Below, in pieces: positions 38,601-45,537 of a stretch of 64,000 nucleotides of DNA (positions are counted from its first letter, which is position 1; the number at the start of each line of letters is the position of its first letter). This DNA is from Breviolum minutum Mf 1.05b.01. Its lineage: Eukaryota > Sar > Dinophyceae > Suessiales > Symbiodiniaceae. The stretch is taken from positions 122,983 through 186,982 of the forward strand of contig DF239556.1 of NCBI GenBank assembly GCA_000507305.1, in the 5' to 3' direction. Under the pieces are notes generated by a model. The model was not told the DNA's origin. It was given only the letters and a program-made list of their open reading frames with translations, and did not search any database. A program made the position numbers and the translations under genes.

Positions 38601-40286
38601 TTGCATTTCATTGCTGTAGTCATGATCTGGTTCATCGTCCCATGTGGTCTCAACCATTAAAAACTAGTGGCTATAGAGTTCCTTCCATAATTCATGGCTG
38701 GTCAACCAACCCCGCCCCAAGCGTCCGCCCCCCAGAAAAAGGGCCTGATTCAGGGCTCACTAAGGGAACCAACGGTTAATAAGCCCTGATCATAGGGCCG
38801 GCAATTTCTGGGGGGGGGGTATGTTACGGGGGGTTGGTTGACTAGCCATTAAGAATCATGGTACAATGACAACTGGGTCCCTCCAACAGTACTTACTAGG
38901 GTGTCCATGGCACGTAGTAAATGGATTATAACAAATCCTATATAAGTAGGTTGTAAGTCCCGCAAATAGGTGAAATAAACCAGCTTACATTCACGATCAC
39001 GACCTTTGACCCATCACTTCCATGGGTCACACCGGGGTGTACCTTTCAAGCGTTTTCCGCCATTTTCCGGCATGCCATGATTATGGGAGGAAGGGTTCCA
39101 AGATCCAAGTTCCAGTTTGGATTTGCTAATCCAAAACCTCCGAGTCAAAACGAGGTTTGGGATTGCTTCACTACAACACGTTAGAGGAGGTCACCTTTCG
39201 GTTTTCGTGATAAAATTTAGTCAGGGTTTTAGTGGAAAGGTTGTTTTTTTAAAAATTTTGTTTTTCCAAACTCATAAGGTTTTTAGTGATTCGAGATGTA
39301 TGATTTGTGTGCGTGTGTGGATTTGTGTCTTTATCAACTGCTATTGGGTCCGTGTGGACATGATGTGGACCCTGAAATCCAGAAAAGCATAGATTTTCTC
39401 TGGTTATTTTCAGACTCAGCCAATGGCCAACTTTGAAACTTTTGGGGGTTATTTACCTTAAGGTCAAAATAGATGGCTTGTCGATACCAAATGGCAGGTT
39501 TGTAAAGGGTCAATATACACCAATATGTAAGGACTGTGCCAGGTACTTTTCAACTGTTGTATTAGAAAAAATGCAATTTAAACTTTCATTTCATGGTCCG
39601 AAATGGCTGAGTAAGGTTTGTGAATGAGTTTTTTTGTTCACGCCTGTTTTTAAGGATTGAGAAATAAGCAAATGCTGCAGAAGTCCTGCCTCTAAAGGGC
39701 AATTCTGCTGGTGACCTTTATGGGATGGTTAAGTGACCTTCTCAAAAGCTAAGTGACCTTTAATTAGGGGATGGAAAGGTCCCTTTGAATGACCTGGTTG
39801 GTTGCTATTAGTATATTGCAATTGAAATGACATGGAATTCGACTCTGTTACAGGTGGAAAGAATGTTTGGCGGATTTCAAAAGTGAATCAAGCAAATGTT
39901 GTGTCAAACTTTTGCTCGATCACAAAAAAAGAAGGTGTTTTTGTAAGGCAACAATTCAATGAATTTAATATCTTCATGGTTTTCACAAGCCCTTCATTAA
40001 CAAGGCCGGCTTAGTACTGGATGGGTGGGGGGGTTGACCAGTAAAAACTCCACTCTGCAAGCCTCAAAACCTGACTGATTTGAGCCAGGTATAGACAGAG
40101 TTTTGGAAACCCTGGTTGATTGATGGGGATGAAATACTACCCATTCTTTTTTGGGATTTTGATAAACCCATATATACGGATCCCATGATAAACCAATCAA
40201 GGACGACTCATGGTTCACGTCAAGGGTTTGTTTTTTTTCACGCTCCGCAGGTGGACAGAATTTTGGAAACTTTGGAGCAGGTTTGA
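19969..40286 (+). CDS. PhyH dioxygenase / class-V aminotransferase (cysteine-desulfurase-like) fusion, 19 exons
   Basis: Exons: 19969-20663, 20912-21081, 22086-22257, 23476-23622, 24058-24114, 25074-25203, 26141-26320, 27317-27413, 27938-27964, 28181-28206, 29895-29972, 31012-31032, 32057-32138, 32788-32837, 34062-34121, 35595-35697, 37920-37991, 39155-39189, 40251-40286. Together they keep one frame of 745 codons plus stop. Residues 1-289 are PhyH-like: a basic, acid-free N-terminus suggesting a mitochondrial transit peptide, the metal ligands H178-x-D180 (IWHADSPH) and H270 (LHRGGHN). Residues from about 320 to 745 follow the cysteine-desulfurase-like subfamily I know as TIGR01976: FPGLR, GTANIGG, AFGPSMTALVYHLSRSF, SPGDNIVLD, SHGANVWPW, ASNGVGT, FVDAVHYAPHG, the PLP lysine K543 in CSPYKFFGPHAG, RWELGTQNYEALAG, GNHYAGFW, GMTRLGLLHYNT. 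Donors are GT, GC or GA. The join of the two domains at 21081/22086 is frame-consistent, but the first domain could instead stop at 21101 as a separate gene. Substrates are unknown. Confidence 0.65.
20690..20797. mobile_element. Family C inverted-repeat element (CTTCCAAACACC type) inside intron 1
   Basis: Outer arms CCCTATAGACATCCAAAT and TGTTTGGATGTGTAGGG face each other, and inner blocks CTGAGGTTTGGTGTTTGG and CCGAACCTCAG also pair. It fills nearly half of a 248-bp GA-AG intron. Similar elements lie at about 21380-21495, 27218-27309, 31469-31563, 35346-35475, 37221-37350, 41765-41890, 42500-42610, 43408-43505, 46150-46255 and 63790-63897. Confidence 0.75.
20912..21081 (+). CDS. Exon 2 of the fusion gene: PhyH-like domain, C-terminal part
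   Basis: Begins GATTCTATATCAAGC after ..ATAAG, giving EILYQADGNSPEK across the junction. ILHRGGHNRAF carries the second metal histidine (H270) and nearby Arg residues for 2-oxoglutarate, and VAFFSYR follows. Two endings are possible: splicing at C|GCAACT (GC donor) into the exon at 22086, or reading on to a TAG at 21099-21101. The GCAA at this donor is repeated at the next exon start (GAG|GCAAAG), as at other introns here, so I favour splicing. Confidence 0.75.
21960..22085. mobile_element. Family D element (GGTTGTTTAGGGTAT type) abutting an exon
   Basis: It contains GGGATTATACTACCCAATTATAT and AATGTCACGTGTTTGGGTTTTGAACACTGCTC. The same modules recur at about 19285-19415, 38228-38375, 47160-47290, 51130-51255, 52100-52265, 55845-55950 and 57255-57400, where they typically begin near TGAGCAATGAAAAACC. 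The element's right end is directly followed by the acceptor GAG|GCAAAG of the exon at 22086. The open frame starting MSRVWVLNTA at 22052 is therefore element sequence, not the protein start. Confidence 0.7.
22086..22257 (+). CDS. Exon 3 of the fusion gene: linker and start of the aminotransferase domain
   Basis: Reads KEEFFPSTHYESVRSLKTY, then MADVVRSEFPGLR, ILADGASGSQVHE. MADVV at 22157 would be a natural start if the two domains were separate genes, because FPGLR...DGASGSQV is where this aminotransferase family usually begins. The open, coding-like sequence upstream of that Met argues for fusion. The exon ends at CATGA, followed by GATACTTGG (GA donor). Confidence 0.7.
22594..22700. mobile_element. 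Family G inverted-repeat element (CCCTAAGAATCCTGACCC type)
   Basis: CCCTAAGAATCCTGACCC faces GGTCCAAGGATTCTTAGGG, and the interior carries AATGGC...ATTTTGAGG and CCATTGGAGGGTCC. Other copies, complete or broken: about 24765-24890, 26475-26575, 33675-33795, 52330-52450, 60603-60720 and 61765-61900. Confidence 0.75.
23476..23622 (+). CDS. Exon 4 of the fusion gene (GTANIGGHYDSS)
   Basis: Reads SVLTAMMDQLRFGTANIGG then HYDSSRQAEQAV and FLNCDMEE. This is the segment before the conserved FGPNMT turn in the family. Acceptor TTTAG|GAGC; donor AT|GCTTGG (GC). A family A element (23630-23727) starts eight bases inside the following intron. Confidence 0.8.
23630..23727. mobile_element. Family A element at the 5' end of an intron
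   Basis: GGTGGTGGTTTCAATG faces GGTTGAAACCACCAACTC, with the interior GGGGAAATGATCAAATTTGAC. It is placed a few bases after the GC donor of the exon ending at 23622. Confidence 0.8.
24058..24114 (+). CDS. Exon 5 of the fusion gene (AFGPSMTALVYHLSRSF)
   Basis: A 57-base exon reading (M)IAFGPSMTALVYHLSRSF(R), matching the FGxNMT...SR segment of the family almost position for position. Acceptor CTAAG|GATTGC; donor TTCG|GCTGCT (GC). Confidence 0.8.
25074..25203 (+). CDS. Exon 6 of the fusion gene (SPGDNIVLD...HGANVWPW)
   Basis: Reads NGAVMSPGDNIVLDPISHG then ANVWPWIQLAKALNVEVRY. The SPGDxIV and HxANVxPW motifs are family hallmarks near the PLP pocket. Acceptor GCTAAG|GAAT. The donor is probably CATCAG|GAGAGG (GA), which gives a phase-0 join to the next exon. 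Confidence 0.75.
26141..26320 (+). CDS. Exon 7 of the fusion gene (ASNGVGT...FTFVD)
   Basis: Starts DLSRCGIDVDPDAL and contains TRLVTMGAASNGVGTVHDI; the final Asp of FTFVD is the expected PLP-pyridine-nitrogen aspartate. Acceptor CCCCAG|GATC, donor GTAGAT|GTACCT (GT). Splicing creates FVDAVHYAPHG with the next exon. Confidence 0.85.
26353..26457. mobile_element. Family A element
   Basis: CTAGGTGGTGGCAACTC ... GGTTGGTTCAACCACCAACCAG with the usual GGGGAAATGATC interior, 30 bp downstream of the GT donor at 26321. Confidence 0.8.
27218..27309. mobile_element. Family C element immediately upstream of an exon
   Basis: CCCTAGGCTTCCAAACACC faces GGTATGACTGGAAGACTAGGG. The exon carrying the PLP lysine begins seven bases after the element's right end (ATACTGAG|GCC). 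Confidence 0.8.
27317..27413 (+). CDS. Exon 8 of the fusion gene, with the PLP-binding lysine
   Basis: Reads AVHYAPHGYLDVKNIACDF and LACSPYKFFGPHAG; Lys543 of the assembled protein is the Schiff-base lysine of class-V aminotransferases. Acceptor ACTGAG|GCC. The donor is taken as GCAG|GTTTGG, which with the next exon gives HAGTLFGKQLF at exactly family length. Confidence 0.85.
27938..27964 (+). CDS. Exon 9 of the fusion gene: 27-base micro-exon (TLFGKQLF)
   Basis: Corresponds to the G(V/I)L(Y/W)G(K/R) segment that always follows GPHxG in the family. The acceptor is not AG (GTGTGTG|GAAC). An alternative acceptor at CCAAG|GTAAAT (27904) would insert about nine residues. The donor TTTTTC|GCAAAT (GC) joins in phase to the next exon. 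Confidence 0.6.
28181..28206 (+). CDS. Exon 10 of the fusion gene: 26-base micro-exon (FFPTTVQP)
   Basis: Acceptor TCGAAG|ATTT; donor CAACCG|GCAAAT (GC). It supplies the 'PxxVxP' segment expected between the GKxxL helix and the RWExGTQ motif. The phase fits on both sides. The short length makes this the least certain exon of the chain. Confidence 0.55.
29895..29972 (+). CDS. Exon 11 of the fusion gene (RWELGTQNYE)
   Basis: Reads DCSDNSLPSIENGNMS then RWELGTQNYE, the RWExGTQxxE motif diagnostic for this cysteine-desulfurase-like subfamily. Acceptor TGTGAG|GATT; donor TACGAG|GCAAGG (GC). Confidence 0.85.
30057..30160. mobile_element. Family A element (first of a pair)
   Basis: CTAGGTGGTGGTTTCAAA ... 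GGTTGAACCCACCCACTAG. A second copy follows only 31 bp later (30192-30295). Confidence 0.8.
30192..30295. mobile_element. Family A element (second of a pair)
   Basis: CTAGGTGGTGGTTTGATTT ... GGTTGAATACCACCAACTAG, same orientation as its neighbour at 30057. Confidence 0.8.
31012..31032 (+). CDS. Exon 12 of the fusion gene: 21-base micro-exon (ALAGVAA)
   Basis: GCGCTGGCAGGTGTCGCTGCT between acceptor TGCCAG and donor GTCAGG. It completes NYEALAGVAAAVKYMAELG, matching the family's GTQNHEGLAGVTAAVDYLA-type stretch with no gap. Such a short exon would be missed by most gene finders. Confidence 0.7.
31469..31563. mobile_element. Family C element
   Basis: ACCCTAGTCTTCCAAATG faces GGTGTTTGGAAGGCTAGGG, with inner CCTGAGAAGGTG / CCTTCTCACCGG also pairing. 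Confidence 0.75.
32057..32138 (+). CDS. Exon 13 of the fusion gene (AVKYMAELGDRFGG)
   Basis: Helix after the RWExGTQ motif: AVKYMAELGDRFGGAD then NERIETG. Acceptor ACTGAG|GCGG, donor ACAG|GTCACT (GT, phase 1). Confidence 0.8.
32788..32837 (+). CDS. Exon 14 of the fusion gene (FRAIAAHENELKRRML)
   Basis: Reads (G)FRAIAAHENELKRRML, the 'AIxxHExxLxxRLL' helix of the family. Acceptor AACCAG|GTTT, donor ATGTTG|GTGCCA (GT). Confidence 0.8.
32905..33004. mobile_element. Family A element
   Basis: CTGGATGGTGGTTTCAAAC ... GGTTGAAACCACCAACCAGG, with perfect inner arms GGTGGTTTCAA/TTGAAACCACC. Confidence 0.8.
34062..34121 (+). CDS. Exon 15 of the fusion gene (EGLRSMPNVQL)
   Basis: Reads EGLRSMPNVQLCETPENSVK, matching the 'GLxxLPNVxxxG' segment. 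Acceptor AACTGAG|GAAGG. The 3' junction lies in a 7-bp repeat, AAGATTT, found at both 34119-34125 and 35592-35598. Any cut within it yields NSVKILFIPQNW, so the splice site cannot be placed uniquely. Confidence 0.7.
34653..34748. mobile_element. Family A element
   Basis: AGGATGGTGGTTCCAAAT ... GGATTGAAACCACCAACTAG with the GGGGAAATGATGCAATTTGAC interior. Confidence 0.8.
35595..35697 (+). CDS. Exon 16 of the fusion gene (LAYQIRKRLENG)
   Basis: Reads ILFIPQNWTSKLDPAGSN then LPPQGLAYQIRKRLENG, equivalent to the 'PTVSF...P..VA..L..RGI' region. The donor is probably AACG|GTGACC (GT). The downstream join to GIWCTAGNHYA is frame-consistent only if the acceptor is placed in the GGGG run at 37917-37920. 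Confidence 0.7.
35826..35929. mobile_element. Family A element
   Basis: GTAGGTGGTTTCATTTT ... GGTTGGTTCAACCACCAACTAG, interior GGGGAAGATGAACCC. Confidence 0.75.
36828..36937. mobile_element. Family A element followed by a TA microsatellite
   Basis: CTGGGTGGTGGTTTCAAAA ... GGGTTGAAAACACCAACTAG, then a TATATA run to about 36985. Confidence 0.75.
37920..37991 (+). CDS. Exon 17 of the fusion gene (GIWCTAGNHYAGFW)
   Basis: Reads (G)IWCTAGNHYAGFWQKHG and DGMT(R), matching the 'GI.VW.GNYYA' block near the C-terminus. The donor GACAC|GTTTTT (GT, phase 1) joins to give MTRLGLLHYNT. Confidence 0.8.
39155..39189 (+). CDS. Exon 18 of the fusion gene (LGLLHYNTLEE)
   Basis: A 35-base exon, acceptor AACGAG|GTTTGG, donor GAGGAG|GTCACC. 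LGLLHYNTLEE is the C-terminal 'VRVGLVHYNTxEEV' motif. The longer overlapping open frame starting at 39117 is another phase. Confidence 0.8.
40251..40286 (+). CDS. Last exon of the fusion gene (VDRILETLEQV stop)
   Basis: CTCCGCAG|GTGGAC... reads VDRILETLEQV then TGA. It completes 'HYNTLEEVDRILETL', the usual end of the family. Confidence 0.8.
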   Translation: MDRILETLEQV

Positions 40287-40693
40287 CGCCAGCCGGTGCT
40301 TGTCAGACACCGTCGTGGTGCTGCTGTGTTGCCAGACACCGGCCTTTCAAACGGAAATTACCAAATATGCCATTGCATGTTCATGATGTCAGAATAGCTC
40401 TCCAAAGATACTCGCATGACACTTTCTTGAAGTATAGTTTAATATAGTATGATATAGTATGATATGAATTGTTATTGAGATTTAGAATTCAAAAAGTACA
40501 ATATGCATGATAGAGTAGCCACCGAACATCAAAAAAACATCATTCTCACCCCAATCGTTACTTATAGTTTCTTTCTACCCAAAAAGCACAAGAAAAACTC
40601 TTCTTATATAACATATCTGTAAGATCTCTAAGTCGGTGTAATGGATGATGTATACCGCATACCCCAACCACGAGTTATTTGGCAAAGCACCAA
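40287..40693. other. Short intergenic spacer between two head-to-tail genes
   Basis: About 400 bp between the stop of the fusion gene and the next ATG on the same strand. It contains no obvious palindromic element but has the tandem motif ATATAGTATG at about 40440-40465. Same-strand tandem genes with short spacers are usual in dinoflagellates. Confidence 0.5.
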
Positions 40694-42330
40694 ATGCCTC
40701 CGGATGGAAGAAAAACCGAACGCCTAGCTGCGAAGAGACATCGCCCAGAGGAAAAAAAACGACGATCGCTGGCAGAATGAAACAGGACAGGTGTTTTTAA
40801 ACGAGTTGTCTTTAAAAGCTTTCTTTTTGGAGTGAGAAATACATCCGCCACTTTTTTTGAAATTACATCCCGATAGATTTTGGTTTACTTTTTTGGAAAA
40901 TGCCAGAACTCACAGGAAAACCTGATAGTTGAAATAATCGTGATGTATGTGACGTATCTATAGATAAATAATGTTTTGGTTTTAAATGATGATTTTGATA
41001 TTCTATTGTTGTAGGCGTTTAGTTATAAATAGTAACTATATATATTATTGTCTCAATAGAAGACCCCCTTTTGCTGTATTTGGTCCCATGTCAAACGGAA
41101 CAAAGTCTCACGCGGGGTTGCAGGCTTTGATGGCGTCTCCTGTGAAAGGGAATTCGTGGTGCGTTGTTTGTTGTGTTTTCTTTCCCTAAGGATCCAGGTA
41201 TGTCCTAAGAAGGGATTAACCCTACAATCCTATTGTGGGGATGGGATTGGGACCAGCAAACCTACTCTAGGGAAAAGGTATGGATCCTTAGGGTTTCATT
41301 ATTTTCCGGCGTCCAAATTTGGACCCTCGTTTCAATTCTGAAACACAACGCAAGGATAAAAACCAACCGCACAGAAAAAGATCTTCTGTGTATGTATCGT
41401 GGGGGGCAATGAAAACACCCAGGGTTCAACGCCATGAAATGGTCCCTCAAAACGAAAATAGACCAGGGCAGAGCCCACGGAACTCAGGGGGTGGTGGAAC
41501 TTTGGAAAGTACTACTTGCCAGGTGATTCAAGCCGTGACCTTTTGATCCCCTAGTTGGAGGTCACTTAACCTCTGAAAAGGTCACTTAACCGTCCCAAAA
41601 AGGTCACCAGCAGAATTGCCAGCTGATTTATGTTCTTCTCATATGCGTTGAATGGGACTGGAATATTTACTTATAACATAAAATGGGCTTAAATTTACTC
41701 CTAAATGTAGGTAAAGATATTCCAGTCCTATCGGAGCTTCTGGGATTGTACAGTTTGTTCTTTTGTTTCTTTGCACCAAACCCACGTGAGGTGTTCGGTG
41801 TCATGACTGGGGGCCCCCCTAAAACATACCTTTTAAACACAACACCGTGAGTTCACCTCAGGAGGGATTCGACTGGAAGACTAATAGGGTAAGTTCTACC
41901 ACCTGATTTCTGGCTGCGAAAAAGGGTGACGTGACAAACACTCTGGGTGACACCGATGGGCAGCAACCGATGTGGTGGGTCTGGAGTTGCTTTGAAACAC
42001 TGGGGTTAAACTCACAATGAGTTTCCAATTTTTGGAGGTGGAAGACCTCATTGTTTAAGGTGCTTATTGCTTGCAAGCTGTTAGTTTTTGGGGCTTTGTA
42101 TCAAATTTTCCTGAGGTAAGATAGGGATTTTGACTGTCCTTGGGCCAACTACCAGCCAAAGGTTTTCAATCACCTGAAAGATGAATGCAAATGGAGAATG
42201 ATCCAGCTTCCGCTTCCTTTATTGGTTAAAAAGGTTAGGATGGCAATCTGGCGCCAAGGAAGACATGGACCCACTTTCCAGGCCAAATATGGTCGAATGA
42301 ACCGGGTCAGCTGCATTTCTGGTGGTTTTC
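40694..42330 (+). CDS. 5' part of an unrecognised gene: four frame-consistent exons
   Basis: Exons 40694-40776, 41060-41155, 41307-41405 and 42125-about 42330 read as one frame. The start MPPDGRKTERLAAKRHRPEE is very basic. It is followed by RPPFAVFGPMSNGTKSHAG, VQIWTLVSILKHNARIK with TEKDLLCMYRGG, and DFDCPWANYQPKVFNHLKD with LPLPLLVKKVRMAIWRQG. The junctions are GCAGA|ATG...ATAG|AAGA (ambiguous), AATTC|GTGGTG...TTTTC|CGGC (GT but no AG; TTC repeated on both sides) and GGGGG|GCAATG...ATAG|GGAT (GC-AG). I do not know the family; the conserved-looking W/K/R-rich fourth exon suggests a folded, basic protein. Where the gene continues is unclear. Candidates are exons at 44283-44385 and 45400-45525, and possibly the RING exons. 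Confidence 0.55.
41185..41300. mobile_element. Family H element (CCCTAAGGATCCAGGTATGTC type) in an intron
   Basis: CCCTAAGGATCCAGGTATG faces GGTATGGATCCTTAGGG around GATGGGATTGGGACC. Related copies lie at about 26640-26765 and 29455-29560. This one nearly fills the intron 41156-41306. Confidence 0.7.
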
Positions 42331-43202
42331 TTGTAGTTTTTGAACGGTTGCTATTAAAAAGATCAGAAATTGGACAAATTCAGTCAGATTCCCACTATAA
42401 GTCTGATGTGAATGGTCTACTAATATCACTATAAATTAAATATTTCGATGATGTTTTCGACTTAAAGTTTTGGTATGCCAGGCATTCACATTCCCGACAT
42501 AGACATCCAGTCATACCTCCTTGAGGTGTTCACGGTGTTTCGATGGTCTGGTATTGTTTTCTCTGGGATCCAGTCGTGATACCGAACCTCAGGGTTTCGG
42601 TGTTTGGAAACCGCGGTTTTTTCGTCCATGTCATTTTCGTGGATGGAACCACCATGACGTCGACTTCATTTTGCTGCAGCTTTCCGAAATCATTTTTTGT
42701 TATGTGGCTTCACATTCCTAGTTGCTGAAAACCGGAGGCCAGGTTATGGGGGAAAGAGATGGGGGACGACTTGGGAAAGAATTTTGGAGTCGGATGGCGT
42801 TAATGAGCGTTTGCAGATTAAACCCTTTTGGAGTCGGTGTGTCGAGTAGTGTTTGAATGACCCTGAAGCCGACAAAAGATCATTGCTTTGCTAGGGGTTA
42901 ACAAAAACAAATTCCGGGGGACCATTCTTTTAATGGCCGGCTTGACTTACAGGGAGAAGTTCTGGTTTCTTTTTTTGGGGGGTTGGCTATTTTACCCTCT
43001 AGGGAACGATCACATATCCCACCTGGCCAAAAGGAAAGTCATGTTCAAAAGTGTCAGCTGGTAGGAGATATGATATGATGATATGGGTGTTTCCTTAAAT
43101 GATCTTAAATGGTGGTACCCCCAATTCACACCCCAAAACGATCATTTTTAGTCGGAAAAGCCATGGTTGTTGGGGAAACCCACCATTTTAGGAACCCCCC
43201 AT

Positions 43203-43294
43203 ATAACCCATAGCATCCATGTATGGTGTATTTACCCACATTTACCATAAAAATCAAACAAATGTAGGTAAATATACCATACATGGATGCTATG
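43203..43294. mobile_element. Family B palindrome, near-perfect copy
   Basis: CCCATAGCATCCATGTATGG...TTTACCCACATTTACC pairs along its whole length with the complement ending GGATGCTATGGG; the arms are about 40 bp around AAAATCAA. Other copies: about 17398, 24955-25055, 28677-28768, 30602-30690, 31374-31470, 33280-33372, 41645-41735, 43892-43990, 46728-46823, 48758-48855, 49358-49448, 51042-51133, 53049-53142, 56342-56441, 57398-57495, 58028-58135, 58268-58362, 59135-59205, 59200-59282, 60410-60502, 61347-61440 and 63948-64000 (cut by the window end). The outer block varies between ..CCATGTATGG.. and ..CCATGGGACTGG.. types, and BamHI-like GGATCC is common. Confidence 0.85.
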
Positions 43295-44087
43295 GGTGAT
43301 AATTAAAAGGAGGGGTATTTTGAACAACATTTGATTAGGTCTATTTTTTGACATCAGTTGATGGAGTCAATAAATTCATTTTGGAAAAAACACATTCCCG
43401 GGAGCGGCTTCCAAACACCTTCCAGGTGAGGAGGTGTCATGGAAGGACCCCAACATCCTACCTTTAAAAGAGCTTAAAAGAGCAGGTGTTTGGAAGACCA
43501 GGGCTATAATGTAATATAATGTTATGTAGATATGTAATTCATGAACATAATGTATATTTATTTATAATAAAATGTAAATCTACATTTGACATTTCCATGT
43601 AGATATTCCAATGTAGATTCTACGTTTATAAGTCAAGATTTATGACTCTTATTCATATTCCATCTACTATCTACAGATTGGACATTTCTACAATTGTTTG
43701 ACAGGTGTTTTGACATTTTTTTGTAGTTCGTATCATGAAAATCCATCTGAGAAACATCATCACATCGTCACATCATCACATATCTTGCCAATGTTGTGTA
43801 CTTTTAGGGAAACAACGAGAAGAATTATTCCCATTCACAACAAAAGGCAACAAAAAAGATCATCAACAACAAAGAAACACAACACCATTTCCCATAGGAT
43901 CCATGGGACTGGTATATTTACCTACATGAATGGTTGATTCTTATGGTAAATGTATAGGTGAATATGCCAGTCCCATGGATCCGTCATGGGTTTCCCAGGT
44001 GAAAAGCACAATTTGTGAGCTTTTTATCTCATCATTGGAGGTCACGAAACACAACCAACCGTCAAAAGGTCCAAGAAAATGACTGGC

Positions 44088-44228
44088 CACACCCGTAGAG
44101 CATACCCAATCGGCACATCCCCCGGGATCGCCAACTATGAAAGGAATCCCTTCGTAGCCTGTTGGTTAGTAAAGGTTGCGTTTAGTTTGGTTGTGGAAAA
44201 CAGTTCGAGTGTGTTGTTTCACAACCTT
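44088..44228. repeat. Left arm of a long inverted repeat
   Basis: This arm, including ACCCAATCGGCA, GCCAACTATGAAA and CCTGTTGGT, reappears inverted at 45538-45664 with roughly 75-80% identity by eye. The arms enclose about 1.3 kb that contains a coding-like stretch (44283-44385), a TTG microsatellite and a GC-richer coding-like stretch (45400-45525). This could be a composite element or an inverted duplication. Confidence 0.7.
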
Positions 44229-44282
44229 ATAGAATCTTAGGTCACTTTTAAAAAATCCGCCAGGTACATGAGAGTCATGGCA

Positions 44283-44385
44283 TTTTTGTACCCGGCACGT
44301 TTACCGAACGGCACGAAACACTTCAACGGTAGGTTGAGATCTCGACGGATGCACTTGTTGAACCTGGCCGTCTTCCGAGGTTTGG
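44283..44385 (+). CDS. Probable exon of unknown gene (LYPARLPNGTKHFNG...)
   Basis: The frame reads LYPARLPNGTKHFNGRLRSR then MHLLNLAVFRG without stop, and composition is more coding-like than the flanks. No family is recognised. It lies inside the long inverted repeat 44088/45664. The minus-strand Gln/His-rich open frame nearby comes from the TTG microsatellite. Confidence 0.35.
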
Positions 44386-44476
44386 ATGCCTGGTGGCTGG
44401 TGGGTGGGGGAGTATTTGGTTGGTTGGTTTGTTGATTGTTGTCCGTTGCATCGTTTGTTTGTCGTTCTTCTTCTTC

Positions 44477-44556
44477 GTTGTTGTTGTTGTTGTTGATGAT
44501 GTTGTTGCTGTTGTTGTTGTTGATGATGATGTTGTTGTTGATGTTGCTGCTGTTGG
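44477..44556. repeat. (TTG)n microsatellite with GATGATG interruptions
   Basis: About 80 bp of GTT/TTG triplets broken by GATGATG. It gives poly-Leu/Met in one plus frame and poly-Gln/His on the minus strand. I consider it intronic. Confidence 0.9.
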
Positions 44557-45399
44557 CAAATCACCCAACGTTAGGAAAAAACAAAGGATATTTGCGTGTC
44601 TCACCCAAGGTGTTGTTCCCAAAAATGAAGAAAGGTGGGTACTATATCATGATGGGTGGGTACTATATTATGCCTGGAACCCGAGGCCGTAAACAACCAG
44701 TTTTAAATGGATGTTTGGTGAAATGGCCATTTTCCATGTAAAGATTTGGAATCATCCAATCGAAACAGCCATTAGAACGTGGTTGTTTGAAGTTCCAGGT
44801 TGGCGTGTTTGTTAAATTGCATGCAATTTGGCCTGGATGAATGGTGGATACTGTTGAGAATGCAAGATATGGAATGTGGCATACACATCACTGCACACTA
44901 TCTTCTGAAAGTCAAAGACTATTACCCTCCCTGAAACTAACATGGCCCCTGAAAATAGACCCCTGGAAACCACCATTTTCAGGTGCTATTAGTTTCAGGG
45001 AGGGTAAAACAATAGTCACCATTTTTGGATTTGAACTCCCTACATAGTCTTTGGTGAAAACCTATTTTTTTTAAATAGACTTCCAAGGTATTTGCTTGGA
45101 TGCTGCTTGAGTACGGTACCGATATAATTCCACTTGGATGTGTTCTTTAAAGGATCTAAACCCGAGTTTGGGAAAAAGAAGCCATTCACATCGTAACAAA
45201 ATGGGCCCCCGAGCCGATCGTTATCAATCGGATTAAGGTGCCGAAAATCGATGGATATATATACGTATATATATATATATATATATCCAGGTGGAGTTAA
45301 AACCCCCTATTTCAGTGGAGTTATAGGCACCTTACTTTATGACTGCTAAGGGTTTTCGGGCCCATCCCCCGCCACTTACTAAGTCATGGTAACCCTCCA

Positions 45400-45525
45400 A
45401 GGCAGACGCTTAACGACCAACGAAACGCCCCGTGGCGTCGTCGTTCGAAAAAGTTTCACGCCGCGAAAAGGCAAACGGAAAGTTTGCTTCGCAGCGCAGG
45501 AGCCAAGCCAGGACGGTAGTTGTAT
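45400..45525 (+). CDS. Possible exon, GC-richer than its surroundings
   Basis: Two plus frames are open: LTTNETPRGVVVRKSFTPRK-type and RPTKRPVASSFEKVSRREK-type. One minus frame is also open. The base composition contrasts with the AT-rich introns around it, supporting coding, but strand and frame are not decided. It lies close to the right arm of the long inverted repeat. Confidence 0.3.
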
Positions 45526-45537
45526 GATAGCATGAAT

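Noticed and set aside
40381-40440. Possible C-terminal aminotransferase motif (VRIALQRYSHDT)
   Set aside because: The true HYNT motif was found at 39155-39189 and the stop at 40286, upstream of this.
44301-44741. Gln/His-rich minus ORFs and Leu-rich plus ORFs
   Set aside because: All derive from the TTG microsatellite at 44477-44556.
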